A DNA stretch of 64,000 nucleotides from Lysobacteraceae bacterium PS02065 (GTDB taxonomy: Bacteria > Pseudomonadota > Gammaproteobacteria > Xanthomonadales > Rhodanobacteraceae): the NCBI GenBank assembly GCA_029959555.1, contig JASCPI010000012.1, forward strand, positions 1-64,000, written 5' to 3'. The notes beneath the pieces were generated by a model that had not been told where the DNA came from, ran no database searches, and was given only the letters and a program-made list of their open reading frames with translations. Positions 9,599-21,383 of the stretch are shown piece by piece (position 1 is the first letter of the stretch; every line of letters starts with the position of its first letter). The translations under genes were made by a program, and so were the position numbers.

Positions 9599-11164
9599 GT
9601 GAGCACGACGGAATCCCCCACGATCGCGCGCTACCGACGGCGCGTCGAGGCGCATGTCGCCGAGCGTCGTCTGCAGCCCGCGCTCGACGTGCTCGCGCTG
9701 TGGCGCGAGCAGGCGCCGGAGTCACTCGAGCCCGCGCTGCTGCACGCGCGCATCGCGCTGCGGCAGGGGCGCTACCGGCACGCGGCCGACATCGCGACCG
9801 ATGCGGTTACCCGGTCCGAATGCCCGCCGGCGCTCGCGCTCGATGCGCTGCATTGCCTGCGCGTGTTCTGCGCGCACGACGTCGCCGTGCGCTGGGCGCA
9901 GGCCTATCCTCATCGCGCGATGATCGACGCTGCCGATCAGGCACGTTGCGCGGCGATCCTCGCCTCGATCGGCGAGCACCCGCTCGCGATGGCGTGGGCC
10001 GACGAGGCCGTCGCCAAGGCGCCGCGCTCGGCCGTGTGCCTCGCGAACCGGGGCCTGTGCGCGGTCTATCTCGGTCGCCTCGACGTCGCCCACGAGGACT
10101 TCGAGGCGATCGCGGAAGGTCCCGAGGATGCCGCGATCGCGCACTGGCAGCTCGCGCGCCTGCAGCGCCAGACGCCGTCGGCGAACCACGTGGCGCGCCT
10201 GCGCGATCGCATTGCGCGTGCCGCCGATCCACGCGATGCCGCGATGCTGCAGTTCGCACTGTTCAAGGAGCTCGACGATCTCGGCGAAGCGCCCGCGGCA
10301 TGGCAGGCGCTCGAGGCGGGCTTACGCGTCATGCAGGCGCGTGCACGGCATTCGCGCGATGCGATCGATGCGCTGTTCGATCGGCTGCCGGCGCAACGTC
10401 TGGGCTCCGCATCGGATTCCGCCACGTCCACGGAGCCGGTGCCGATCTTCATCGTCGGCCTGCACCGCTCGGGCACGACACTCGTCGAGCGAGTGCTCGG
10501 CGCGCATGCGCAGGTGCAGGCTTACGGCGAGTCGGCGCGACTGACCGCGGCGCTGCGTTACGCCGCCGACTGTTCCGGCGATGCGCTCGTCGACGAGGCG
10601 CTCATCGTCGCGTCGGCGAGTGCCGATCCTGCGCAGGTGCGCGCGCGCTTCGCGGCGCTCGGCCGGCATCGCGTGGACGCGCGCTTCGTGACCGAAAAGA
10701 CGCCTGGCAACTTCCAGCTCGTCGGCCTGATCCACGACGCATTCCCGCAGGCGAAGGTGGTCCACGTGCGCCGCGATCCGATGGACGTCTGCTTCGCGAA
10801 CCTCGGCGAGCTGTTCACGGAAGGCCTTGGCTACACCTACGCGCAGGAGGACCTCGCGCACTTCCATCGTCGCTACGCGGCGCTCATGGAGGCGTGGCAT
10901 GCGCGCTGCCCGGGCTTCGTGCTCGATGTCGACTACGAGGCCTTCGTCACCGATCCGGTCGCGCAGTCGCAGCGGTTGTACGCGTTCTGCGGACCGGCGT
11001 GGTCGCCCGATGTCGTCGACACGGGATCGCGTCGGCATGCGGCGGTCAGCACGCTCAGTTCGGTGCAGGTACGCCAGCCGATCGGTACCGGCAGCATCGG
11101 CCGCTGGCGGCGCTACGAGGCCTGGCTGCAGCCGCTGCAGGCTGCGTTGCGGATCCCGCGCTGA
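9599..11164 (+). CDS. TPR-repeat sulfotransferase
   Basis: A 521-residue two-domain protein. The N-terminal half (about 1-265) is alpha-helical with TPR-like repeats. The C-terminal half is a PAPS-dependent sulfotransferase: the 5'-phosphosulfate loop GLHRSGTT is at residues 287-294 and the 3'-phosphate segment VVHVRRDPMDVCFANL at about 387-402. Such fusions transfer sulfate from PAPS to an acceptor that is unknown for most members. It starts with GTG at 9599, the first codon of the reading frame that fits the TPR domain. It is a single gene between prpE and a convergent thioesterase. No PAPS-synthesis genes are in the window. Confidence 0.85.
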   Translation: MSTTESPTIARYRRRVEAHVAERRLQPALDVLALWREQAPESLEPALLHARIALRQGRYRHAADIATDAVTRSECPPALALDALHCLRVFCAHDVAVRWAQAYPHRAMIDAADQARCAAILASIGEHPLAMAWADEAVAKAPRSAVCLANRGLCAVYLGRLDVAHEDFEAIAEGPEDAAIAHWQLARLQRQTPSANHVARLRDRIARAADPRDAAMLQFALFKELDDLGEAPAAWQALEAGLRVMQARARHSRDAIDALFDRLPAQRLGSASDSATSTEPVPIFIVGLHRSGTTLVERVLGAHAQVQAYGESARLTAALRYAADCSGDALVDEALIVASASADPAQVRARFAALGRHRVDARFVTEKTPGNFQLVGLIHDAFPQAKVVHVRRDPMDVCFANLGELFTEGLGYTYAQEDLAHFHRRYAALMEAWHARCPGFVLDVDYEAFVTDPVAQSQRLYAFCGPAWSPDVVDTGSRRHAAVSTLSSVQVRQPIGTGSIGRWRRYEAWLQPLQAALRIPR

Positions 11165-11209
11165 CCGTCGTGCGCCGTTGCACGCGTGGTGCCCGCGTGA
11201 CGCCGCCGC

Positions 11210-11650
11210 TCAGGGCGTGATGACGAGCAGCGTCGAGGTCGCGCTCGCGAGCAGCGTGCCCGAGGCGTCCACGAGGTGGGCTTCGGCGTACGCCACACGG
11301 CGGCCGAAGGTGACGGTCCTGCCGCGCGCCTCGATGCGTCCGGTCCGCTTGGTCATGGCCTTGTGGTATGCGACCTTGAGCTCGAGCGTCGTGTAAGACT
11401 GGCCCGGAGCGAGGCGCGAATGCACGGCGCAGCCGCACGCCGAATCGAGCAGCGTCGCGGCGTAGCCGCCGTGCACCATGCCGATCGGGTTGTAGGCGTG
11501 CAGGCCCGGGACGCCCGCGAACACGGCATGGCCTTCCTCGATCTCGACGAGCTCGAAATCGAGCGACACGGCGATGCCGGGGCGCTGGCCGGTCGCGATG
11601 AGATGGCGCAGCTGTTCGAGACCGCTCGAGGCGGCGGAGGAGTCGGTCAT
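11210..11650 (-). CDS. PaaI-type hotdog thioesterase
   Basis: A 146-residue single hotdog domain. The family motif NPIGMVHGGYAATLLDSACG (H60-G62 region) and the later VAYHKAMTKRTGRIEARGRTV match PaaI/YdiI-like acyl-CoA thioesterases, which hydrolyse phenylacetyl-CoA-type or other thioesters in the cytoplasm. I preferred the ATG at 11650, preceded by AAAGG, over a GTG at 11680 that would add ten residues. It is convergent with the sulfotransferase gene, and its 5' end faces the TetR gene's 3' end. Confidence 0.85.
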   Translation of the reverse strand: MTDSSAASSGLEQLRHLIATGQRPGIAVSLDFELVEIEEGHAVFAGVPGLHAYNPIGMVHGGYAATLLDSACGCAVHSRLAPGQSYTTLELKVAYHKAMTKRTGRIEARGRTVTFGRRVAYAEAHLVDASGTLLASATSTLLVITP

Positions 11651-11731
11651 CGTGGCGAGCCTTTCAATGATGGAGATCACGCGAGCGTACGCGACGCGGT
11701 GCCGTCGCGTCGTCCCGTGACCGGAGGAGAA

Positions 11732-12322
11732 TCATGCGGCCGCGCTTCGCGTCGCGGGCAGCAGAGATTCTCGGGTCGCCTCGAGGATCTCGTCGGCGAG
11801 CGCGTCGTCGTCGACCGCACGCGCGAGCACGATCGCGCCGACCATGCCCGACAGCGTCGCGAGGGCGCGCTTGCGACGTGTCGCGCGGATGCGTCCGGGG
11901 ACGGCCTTCTCGAGCACGCCGAGCAGGGCGCGCGCGCCGTCGGCGAACACGCGTCGCACGCCGGCACCGTGACGCGGCGCTTCGGCGGCGAGCGCGGCGA
12001 GCGCACAACCTTTCGCCGGGGCGTCGCGATGGTGTGCATCGAGGTAACGCTCGACGAGTGCGCGCAGGGCATCGGCGTGAGGCGTGCGTGCGGCGACATG
12101 CTCCCATCGCTCGAGCGAGCGCGCGAACGCATGCGCACAGCTCTGCGCGGCGAGGTCGTCCTTGGATTCGAAATGGCCGTAGAAGCCGCCGTGCGTGAGG
12201 CCGGCGGCCTTCATGAGGTCGGCGACGCCGATGCCGTCGAAGCCGTGTTCGCGGAACAGCGTCGACGCCGTGTCGACGATGCGCTCGCGATTGCGTTCGG
12301 CCTGTTCGCGGGTCACCCGCAT
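11732..12322 (-). CDS. TetR-family repressor
   Basis: A 196-residue transcription regulator. The N-terminal helix-turn-helix (about residues 29-51, GIGVADLMKAAGLTHGGFYGHFESK) is close to the AcrR/YxaF-type consensus. The C-terminal ligand domain includes KGCALAALAAEAPRHGAGVR and resembles the TetR_C regulators that sense small lipophilic compounds. It is divergent from the MFS gene at 12527, with a promoter and an imperfect palindrome between them. It therefore probably represses itself and the transporter until a ligand binds. The upstream ATG (12445) would run through this promoter and was not used. Confidence 0.9.
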   Translation of the reverse strand: MRVTREQAERNRERIVDTASTLFREHGFDGIGVADLMKAAGLTHGGFYGHFESKDDLAAQSCAHAFARSLERWEHVAARTPHADALRALVERYLDAHHRDAPAKGCALAALAAEAPRHGAGVRRVFADGARALLGVLEKAVPGRIRATRRKRALATLSGMVGAIVLARAVDDDALADEILEATRESLLPATRSAAA

Positions 12323-12351
12323 GGCGCTCTCCGGAGTCGTGGTCGAGTTGA

Positions 12352-12380
12352 AATATAAATGATGATCGTCATAAAATGAA
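12352..12380 (-). promoter_or_regulatory. tetR promoter overlapped by a palindromic operator
   Basis: On the minus strand, TTCATT (12375-12380) and TATATT (12352-12357) are separated by exactly 17 bases. The -10 matches consensus at five of six positions. The spacer holds ATGATGATCGTCAT (12359-12372), a 14-base palindrome with one mismatched pair. This A/T-rich patch stands out in a GC-rich region. The arrangement is the expected one for TetR autorepression and control of the divergent MFS gene. Confidence 0.6.
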
Positions 12381-12526
12381 GCCGTGCGGCATGGCGCCGG
12401 TCCGGCGTCGTGCAGTTCTCCTTCAAGGCCCGTGCAGTGCGGCACGCGATCGTCGGGAGCGTCTGCGGGTGCAGACTTCCGGACCGCTCCGCATCATTCC
12501 TCCCCATCACCCCGGATCCGCGTGAC

Positions 12527-13777
12527 ATGAACGAATCGTCGTCTCCTTCGTGGTCTCGCAGCGCGATCCTCGCGGTCGCTGCGGCCGCGTTCATCGTCAC
12601 GATCAGCATGGGCATCCGGCAGAGTTTCGGCCTGCTCATGCAGCCGATGGGACGCGACCTCGGCGTCGCGCGTGAGGCCTTCGGTTTCGCGATCGCGCTG
12701 CAGAACCTGCTGTTCGGTCTCGTGCAGCCGTTCGTCGCGGCGTGGTCGGAGCGGCTCGGCACGCGGCGCACGCTGATCCTCGGCGCGATCGTCTATCTGG
12801 TCGGCCTCGTCGCTGCGGCGATGGTCAGCGCCTCGGCGGGCCTGATCGCGTCGATCGGCGTGCTGGTCGGCCTCGCGCTCAGCGGCACGACCTTCGTGAT
12901 CGTGCTCGGTGCGGTCGGGCGACTCGTCGAGCCTTCGCAGCGCAGCGTCGCGTTCGGCATCGTCACGGCGGGCGGCTCGCTCGGCCAGTTCGCGGTCGTG
13001 CCGTTCGCGCAGGCGCTCATCACGAGTCTGGAATGGCGTACCACGCTCGTGCTGCTCGGCCTGCTCGCGCTGACGATCGTCGTCGCCGCATTCGGTTTCC
13101 CGCGCGCGCGTGCAGGCGCTGCAGCGTTCGCGCGTGCACCCGGCGAGCCCGACTGGAGCCTGTCGCGCGCGTTGCGCCATGCCTCGCGCCACCCGCACTA
13201 CTGGCTGCTCAACGGCGGCTTCTTCGTGTGCGGCTTCCACATCGCCTTCGTCGGCACGCATCTGCCGGCCTACCTCGTCGATCGCGGCATCGCGCCGTCG
13301 ATCGGCGCGTGGTCGCTCGCGCTGATCGGCCTGTTCAACATCGCGGGCTCGTACCTGTTCGGCGTGTGGGGCGCGCGCCGGTCGCGTCCGCTGCTGCTGG
13401 CGGCGCTGTACGGCGGACGCGCAGTCGCGATCGCGCTGTTCATCGCGTTGCCGCTGTCGGCGGCGAGTGCGCTCGTGTTCGCGGCCGCGTTCGGTTTCCT
13501 GTGGCTCGGCACGGTACCGCTCACGAGTGGCGCGGTCGCGTCGATGTTCGGACTGCGCCACCTTTCGACGCTCAACGGCGTGGTGTTCCTGAGCCACCAG
13601 GTCGGCGCGTTCTTCGGCGCGTGGTGGGCCGGCCTGCTGTTCGACCGGACTGGCAGCTACGACGCGATCTGGTACACGAGCATCGCACTCGGCCTCGTCG
13701 CGGCAGGACTTAGTGCGGCGACGCGTGATCGCGCGGCGTTTCCGGTCGATGCGGTACCGGCTGGCGCCGCACGGTGA
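12527..13777 (+). CDS. MFS transporter (12 TM)
   Basis: A 416-residue major facilitator with about twelve hydrophobic segments. SMGIRQSFGLLMQPMGRDLG in the first helix pair resembles the monocarboxylate/oxalate:formate-antiporter-like MFS branch, and the loop AAWSERLGTRRTLILGA is the conserved loop 2-3 motif. The substrate cannot be inferred. The ATG at 12527 gives a short cytoplasmic start before helix 1; the ribosome site is weak. Its stop overlaps the GTG of a small membrane-protein gene. Control by the divergent TetR regulator is likely. Confidence 0.88.
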   Translation: MNESSSPSWSRSAILAVAAAAFIVTISMGIRQSFGLLMQPMGRDLGVAREAFGFAIALQNLLFGLVQPFVAAWSERLGTRRTLILGAIVYLVGLVAAAMVSASAGLIASIGVLVGLALSGTTFVIVLGAVGRLVEPSQRSVAFGIVTAGGSLGQFAVVPFAQALITSLEWRTTLVLLGLLALTIVVAAFGFPRARAGAAAFARAPGEPDWSLSRALRHASRHPHYWLLNGGFFVCGFHIAFVGTHLPAYLVDRGIAPSIGAWSLALIGLFNIAGSYLFGVWGARRSRPLLLAALYGGRAVAIALFIALPLSAASALVFAAAFGFLWLGTVPLTSGAVASMFGLRHLSTLNGVVFLSHQVGAFFGAWWAGLLFDRTGSYDAIWYTSIALGLVAAGLSAATRDRAAFPVDAVPAGAAR

Positions 13778-13929
13778 GGGTCTGGCGCATCATCGCGTTC
13801 ACGCTCGCGATCGTCGTCGCGCTCGCGATCGCGGCGCTGTGGTGGAAGCACGGCTCGTCGCTGTTCCTGTCGAGCCTCGGCGCGATGATCTGCGCCGAGG
13901 TTCCGTTGCATCACGACCGCATCGCCTGA
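13774..13929 (+). CDS. small single-pass membrane protein (hypothetical)
   Basis: A 51-codon reading frame starts with GTG at 13774, overlapping the MFS stop as GTGA. The translation begins MRVWRIIAFTLAIVVALAIA: a basic start, then a hydrophobic helix of about 17 residues followed by ALWWKHG and a soluble tail ending HHDRIA. The four-base overlap, charged start and clean transmembrane helix are typical of real small genes coupled to a transporter. I recognise no family. It could be a chance frame. Confidence 0.45.
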   Translation: MRVWRIIAFTLAIVVALAIAALWWKHGSSLFLSSLGAMICAEVPLHHDRIA

Positions 13930-14014
13930 GCGGCTTCGCCTGGTCGTTGCCGATGCACATGATCGCCGCCGCGTCGGCGAAACATCGCGTGGTGCGTGTG
14001 GCCGCCGTGTGCGA

Positions 14015-14623
14015 TCAGCCCAGGCCTTCGGCCGTGACCGCCTTGCGCACGCCGGGGTCGGCATCCATCGCGGCGAAGTGGCGATCGAGGTTCGCGTAGC
14101 CCGACAGGTCGACCTGCTTGCCCCTGGCCCAGCGCGTGACGACGTAGAGGTAGGCGTCGGCGATCGAACGTGCGCCGGTCAGCCAGCTGCGGCCTTCGAG
14201 CTGCGTGTCGACGCGGCCGAACAGCGTGCGCAGCGTCTCTCGCGCGTGTTCGCGCGTTTTGTCGATGACGTGGCGATCCTCGAGGTACGCGGTCGAGCCG
14301 AAGATCGGCTTGAACGCGGGGTGCAGGTCCGAGTTGACGAACGCGAGCCAGCGGTTGACCTCGGCGCGCGAGGCCGGCGTGCCGTCGCCGGCGAGGCCGA
14401 GCGCGGGGTGCAGGTCGGCGAGGTAGTTGAGGATCGCGATGTTCTGCGTGAGGCGCCAGCCGTCGTGCTCGAGCACGGGCACGGCACCGGCCGGGTTGAT
14501 CGCGAGGAACGCGGTCTTGAGTTCCTCGCGCGGCACGGCGATCGCCTCGTACGGCTCGCCGATCCATTCGAGAACGATGTGGTCGGCCAGCGAGCACGCG
14601 CCGGGCAGGTAGTAGAGCTTCAT
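14015..14623 (-). CDS. glutathione S-transferase (beta-class-like)
   Basis: A 202-residue glutathione transferase. The N-terminal thioredoxin-fold half has MKLYYLPGACSLA, placing a cysteine at residue 10 as in bacterial beta-class enzymes, which use this cysteine. The glutathione-binding NPAGAVPVLEHDG and QNIAILNYLAD follow. The C-terminal helical domain holds the SIADAYLYVVTRW motif. The product is a cytoplasmic detoxification or redox enzyme. It stands 61 bases from the next gene's end on the same strand. Confidence 0.92.
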   Translation of the reverse strand: MKLYYLPGACSLADHIVLEWIGEPYEAIAVPREELKTAFLAINPAGAVPVLEHDGWRLTQNIAILNYLADLHPALGLAGDGTPASRAEVNRWLAFVNSDLHPAFKPIFGSTAYLEDRHVIDKTREHARETLRTLFGRVDTQLEGRSWLTGARSIADAYLYVVTRWARGKQVDLSGYANLDRHFAAMDADPGVRKAVTAEGLG

Positions 14624-14684
14624 GGAAGGACCTGTCGGAAAGGGAGCGCGAGCTTGCGCCCGCGCTCCCGTGCCGGCAAGCCGG

Positions 14685-17591
14685 TCACTCGAGGCCGTGG
14701 TCGAAGATCAGGTCGGGCAGAAGGCCGGGGCCGCCGATGAACAGGATGTTGTTCGCATCGTCGCGGTAGTTGCCCTGGCGGCGCGCGTCGATCTGCAGTT
14801 CCCACGTCGTCGCGTCGATGCGGCGCGCGCCGGCGAACGAGTACCAGCCGAACGACGTCGCGTCGCCCGGCGTGCGCGGGCCGTAGTTGCGCCATTTCCA
14901 CTGGCCGTCGAAGGCCGCGCCGTGGAATTTCACGCGCACGGTCGCGGTCGTGCAGGCCGGCAGCGCGAAACTGACGACGCCCCAGGGATCGTGCGCGACG
15001 GCGCTGCCGATCGGATCGGGCGGATACAGCGCGGCGTCGTAGCTGCCGACGTCGTTGAGCTGCGTGCACGTGCCCGGGACGATCCACGTGGTCGCGCCGA
15101 CGCTGCTGCCGGCCGGGGCCTCGAGGAACTCGCCGGGGCGCAGTGAGGGTGCGCCGACCGACGCCACGCCACGCTGCTGCGCGTCGGGAACGCCGTCGCC
15201 GTTGCCGTCCCCGCCGACCACGCTGTTCTCGACGGCCGAAGGCGCGCCGTCGGCGTCCTCGTCCGGCGCCGCGGTGTACTCCCAGACGCCGGCGTTGGTG
15301 CCGGCGAAGATGCGCGCCGGTGCGCCCGTCGTGCGGGCCGGCATCGCGAGCGAGGTCGACGAGTACGCCGGCATGCCGATGCTCAGCGAGTTCCAGGTCG
15401 CACCGCCGTTGGTCGATCGGTAGACGCCGCCGGGGTTGGCGCTGCCGCCGCCGGTGCCGGCATAGATCGTCTCGCCGGTCGGATCGTTGCGGTCGATGGT
15501 CAGCGCGCGCACGTCCTGGCCGGCGATGCCCGAGCTGGCTTCGGTCCACGTGGCGCCTCCGTTCGTCGTCTTGAACACGCGGCCGTTGGTCGGGTAGCGG
15601 TACAGGTTGACGGTGGCCGCGTAGATGATCTGCGGATTCACGGGGTTGATGGCCATCGCGAGCACGTCCTCGTTCGAGGTGCCGGGCCCGAACAGCGTGG
15701 GCAGGCCGCTGCTGCGATGCGACCACGTCGCGCCACCGTCGGTCGAGCGGAACACCCCGTTGGTGACCGTCGGGAACGGGCCTGCTTCGGTATCGGTGTT
15801 GGTCGAGATGAACGTGCCGATGTAGATCGTCTGCGTGTTCGACGGATCGAACACGACCGGATTCACGCCGCCCATGTAGGCGAAGGTGCTGGGGCCCAGC
15901 GTCTGTCCGAGCGGCAGGCCGGTCTCCGAGGCCGTCCAGTTCGCGCCGGCATCGACGCTCTTGTAGATGCGCGCCGACCGGTAGGGCTGGGTCGGATCGC
16001 TGGTCAGCGGCGCAACGCCACTGCCGGCCGCGAACAGTGTGCGCAGCGGACCCGAGCCGATCGCGCAGGGGCCGCTTGCGGGCGGCGTCGTGCACGAGCG
16101 CGGGTCGAGTGCGACGGTGCGCACCGTGCCCATGTCGCGCACGCCGTTGACCGTGGCGATGCCGTTGTCGATCGTCGTCCACGTGCTGCCGCCGTCGGTG
16201 CTCTTGTAGAGGCCGCCGTCCTTCAGGCTCGGACCGAGCGCGCGTTCCGAGCGTCCACCCGCGTAGGCCGTGAACGGCTCGGCGGTCAGCGGTGAGGCGT
16301 CGACGGTGGTCGGGTCGATCGCGATCGAGCGGATCTGTTCGGCATTGAGGCCGTCGATCGCGGGTTCCCATGTCGTGCCGCCATCGGGCGACCTCACGAT
16401 CGCGCGCGTCGACGTGAACGAGTCGCCCTGGCCCGCGAGGACGACCGTACCCGGGCCCGTATCGACCGGGTGCGTGGCGAGCGCCCGGATGTTGACGGCC
16501 TGGTAGCCGTTGTTCGCGATGGTCCAGGTGGTGCCGCCGTTGGTGGTGCGGAACAGGCCACCGTTGGTGGTGCCGAGCCAGAGGCTCTGCACGGCGGGGA
16601 AGGCCGGGTGGAACGCGATGGCCTGCGCCTGCACGGGGTCGACGGCATTCACGGTGAGGCCCGAGGCGGTGGTCCAGGCGGTCCATGTCGGCGCTGCATT
16701 GCCGAGCGTCGTCGTGATCTGCGCACCGGTGCTGCGGCAGCCGGCCGCGAGCCCCTGCAGGTTGGTCGGATGCGCGGCGAGGCTCAGCACGGCGCCGCAT
16801 CCGGGGCCGCCCGGGGGATCGCGCAGCGACCACGTCGCTCCGCCGTCGGTGCTCACCGCGAGTCGATAACTGTCGCTGACGACGAGGCGCTGGCTGTCAC
16901 CGGGCCAGGTCGCCAGCCAGTACGCGTCGAAGAAGCCTGTCGGCTGTGTCGGCGTCGCGGCCCAGGTCACGCCTGCGTCGAGGCTGCGCACGACGAGTGC
17001 GCCACCGAAAATCGCGGGGTCCGAGTAGGGGCGCGTCGAGTACAGCGTGCCGTCGGCGGCGTAGGAGATGTTCTCGAAGTAGATGCCGTCGGTGCCGGCG
17101 GCCGGACCGGTCCACGAACTTCCGCCGTTGGTCGACGTGAAGATGCCCGAGTTGGTCGCGAGGGCGACGCTGTTGGATGCGCCGCGTCGCACGCCGATCT
17201 TGTAGACGTAGGTGTCGGCGGGCAGCCCTGCGAGCGGCACCCAGAGGTCGCCCGCGTTGCCGGAACGGAACACGCGCGCGCCGCTGGCGAGGTAGAGCAC
17301 GGGCGCCTCGGTAGCGACCGCCATGTCGCTCGGGTACGTCGAGGGAGGCAGGCCGATCTCGATGCGCTGCCACGACGAACCGCCGTTGACGCTGCGGAAC
17401 GTGCCGCCGCTGCTCGCCGAGAACAGGGTGCTCGGCGCGGCTTCGTAGGAGGTGAGCGTGATCACGTTGCCGCCGTAAGGGCCGGTGGTGCTCCAGCTGC
17501 CGACGGCGGCGTGGATGGCCGGCGCGGCGAGGCACAGGGCGAGCGCGACACCGAGGCTCGAGGCGGCGCGGAAAGGAAGGTGAACGGACAT
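14685..17591 (-). CDS. secreted Asp-box beta-propeller protein with choice-of-anchor-like domain and IFxxGLE tail
   Basis: A 968-residue exported protein with a signal peptide ending APAIHA (residue 28). The body has about twelve Asp-box motifs of form S-x-(D/N)-x-G-x-x-W (for example STDGGATW, TTNGGATW, STNGGATW), the signature of sialidase/BNR or VPS10-like beta-propellers. None of the sialidase catalytic arginine motifs is evident. Then come a DEDADGAPSAVE / GGDGNGDGVPDAQQ acidic, calcium-type linker and a beta domain (VKFHGAAFDGQWKWRNYG... FGWYSFAGARRID... DDANNILFIGGPG) resembling choice-of-anchor U domains. The last residues are LLPDLIFDHGLE. The role may be binding or a surface scaffold; enzymatic activity is not supported. 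Confidence 0.85.
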   Translation of the reverse strand: MSVHLPFRAASSLGVALALCLAAPAIHAAVGSWSTTGPYGGNVITLTSYEAAPSTLFSASSGGTFRSVNGGSSWQRIEIGLPPSTYPSDMAVATEAPVLYLASGARVFRSGNAGDLWVPLAGLPADTYVYKIGVRRGASNSVALATNSGIFTSTNGGSSWTGPAAGTDGIYFENISYAADGTLYSTRPYSDPAIFGGALVVRSLDAGVTWAATPTQPTGFFDAYWLATWPGDSQRLVVSDSYRLAVSTDGGATWSLRDPPGGPGCGAVLSLAAHPTNLQGLAAGCRSTGAQITTTLGNAAPTWTAWTTASGLTVNAVDPVQAQAIAFHPAFPAVQSLWLGTTNGGLFRTTNGGTTWTIANNGYQAVNIRALATHPVDTGPGTVVLAGQGDSFTSTRAIVRSPDGGTTWEPAIDGLNAEQIRSIAIDPTTVDASPLTAEPFTAYAGGRSERALGPSLKDGGLYKSTDGGSTWTTIDNGIATVNGVRDMGTVRTVALDPRSCTTPPASGPCAIGSGPLRTLFAAGSGVAPLTSDPTQPYRSARIYKSVDAGANWTASETGLPLGQTLGPSTFAYMGGVNPVVFDPSNTQTIYIGTFISTNTDTEAGPFPTVTNGVFRSTDGGATWSHRSSGLPTLFGPGTSNEDVLAMAINPVNPQIIYAATVNLYRYPTNGRVFKTTNGGATWTEASSGIAGQDVRALTIDRNDPTGETIYAGTGGGSANPGGVYRSTNGGATWNSLSIGMPAYSSTSLAMPARTTGAPARIFAGTNAGVWEYTAAPDEDADGAPSAVENSVVGGDGNGDGVPDAQQRGVASVGAPSLRPGEFLEAPAGSSVGATTWIVPGTCTQLNDVGSYDAALYPPDPIGSAVAHDPWGVVSFALPACTTATVRVKFHGAAFDGQWKWRNYGPRTPGDATSFGWYSFAGARRIDATTWELQIDARRQGNYRDDANNILFIGGPGLLPDLIFDHGLE

Positions 17592-17741
17592 GACGATCCC
17601 CGGGAGGCGTGAGGGCAACGACCGTATTACGCAAACCGGTACGCGATCGAGACATCGGGCACGGGTTCGGCGTGATGCGATTGGCAATGTGTGGCCGCGA
17701 TCCGCGGCCTCGCCAGGAGGCACCCGCTCCGGCGGCCCGGC

Positions 17742-17760
17742 CCGCCAGCTGGGCTGGCGG
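17742..17760. terminator. hairpin downstream of fadH
   Basis: An eight-base-pair stem CCGCCAGC / GCTGGCGG with a three-base loop lies 16 bases after the fadH stop on its 3' side. It lacks a T-run, so factor-dependent termination or RNA-end protection is more likely than intrinsic termination. Confidence 0.4.
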
Positions 17761-17775
17761 ATCCGACGGACGGCC

Positions 17776-21313
<3,538 letters not shown>

Positions 21314-21383
21314 GCGCGGTCGGCGGCGGGAACGGCGGCGGCATTCTGCATGCCGCCGCCCCGCTTGCCCATCGCGCCGTGCG

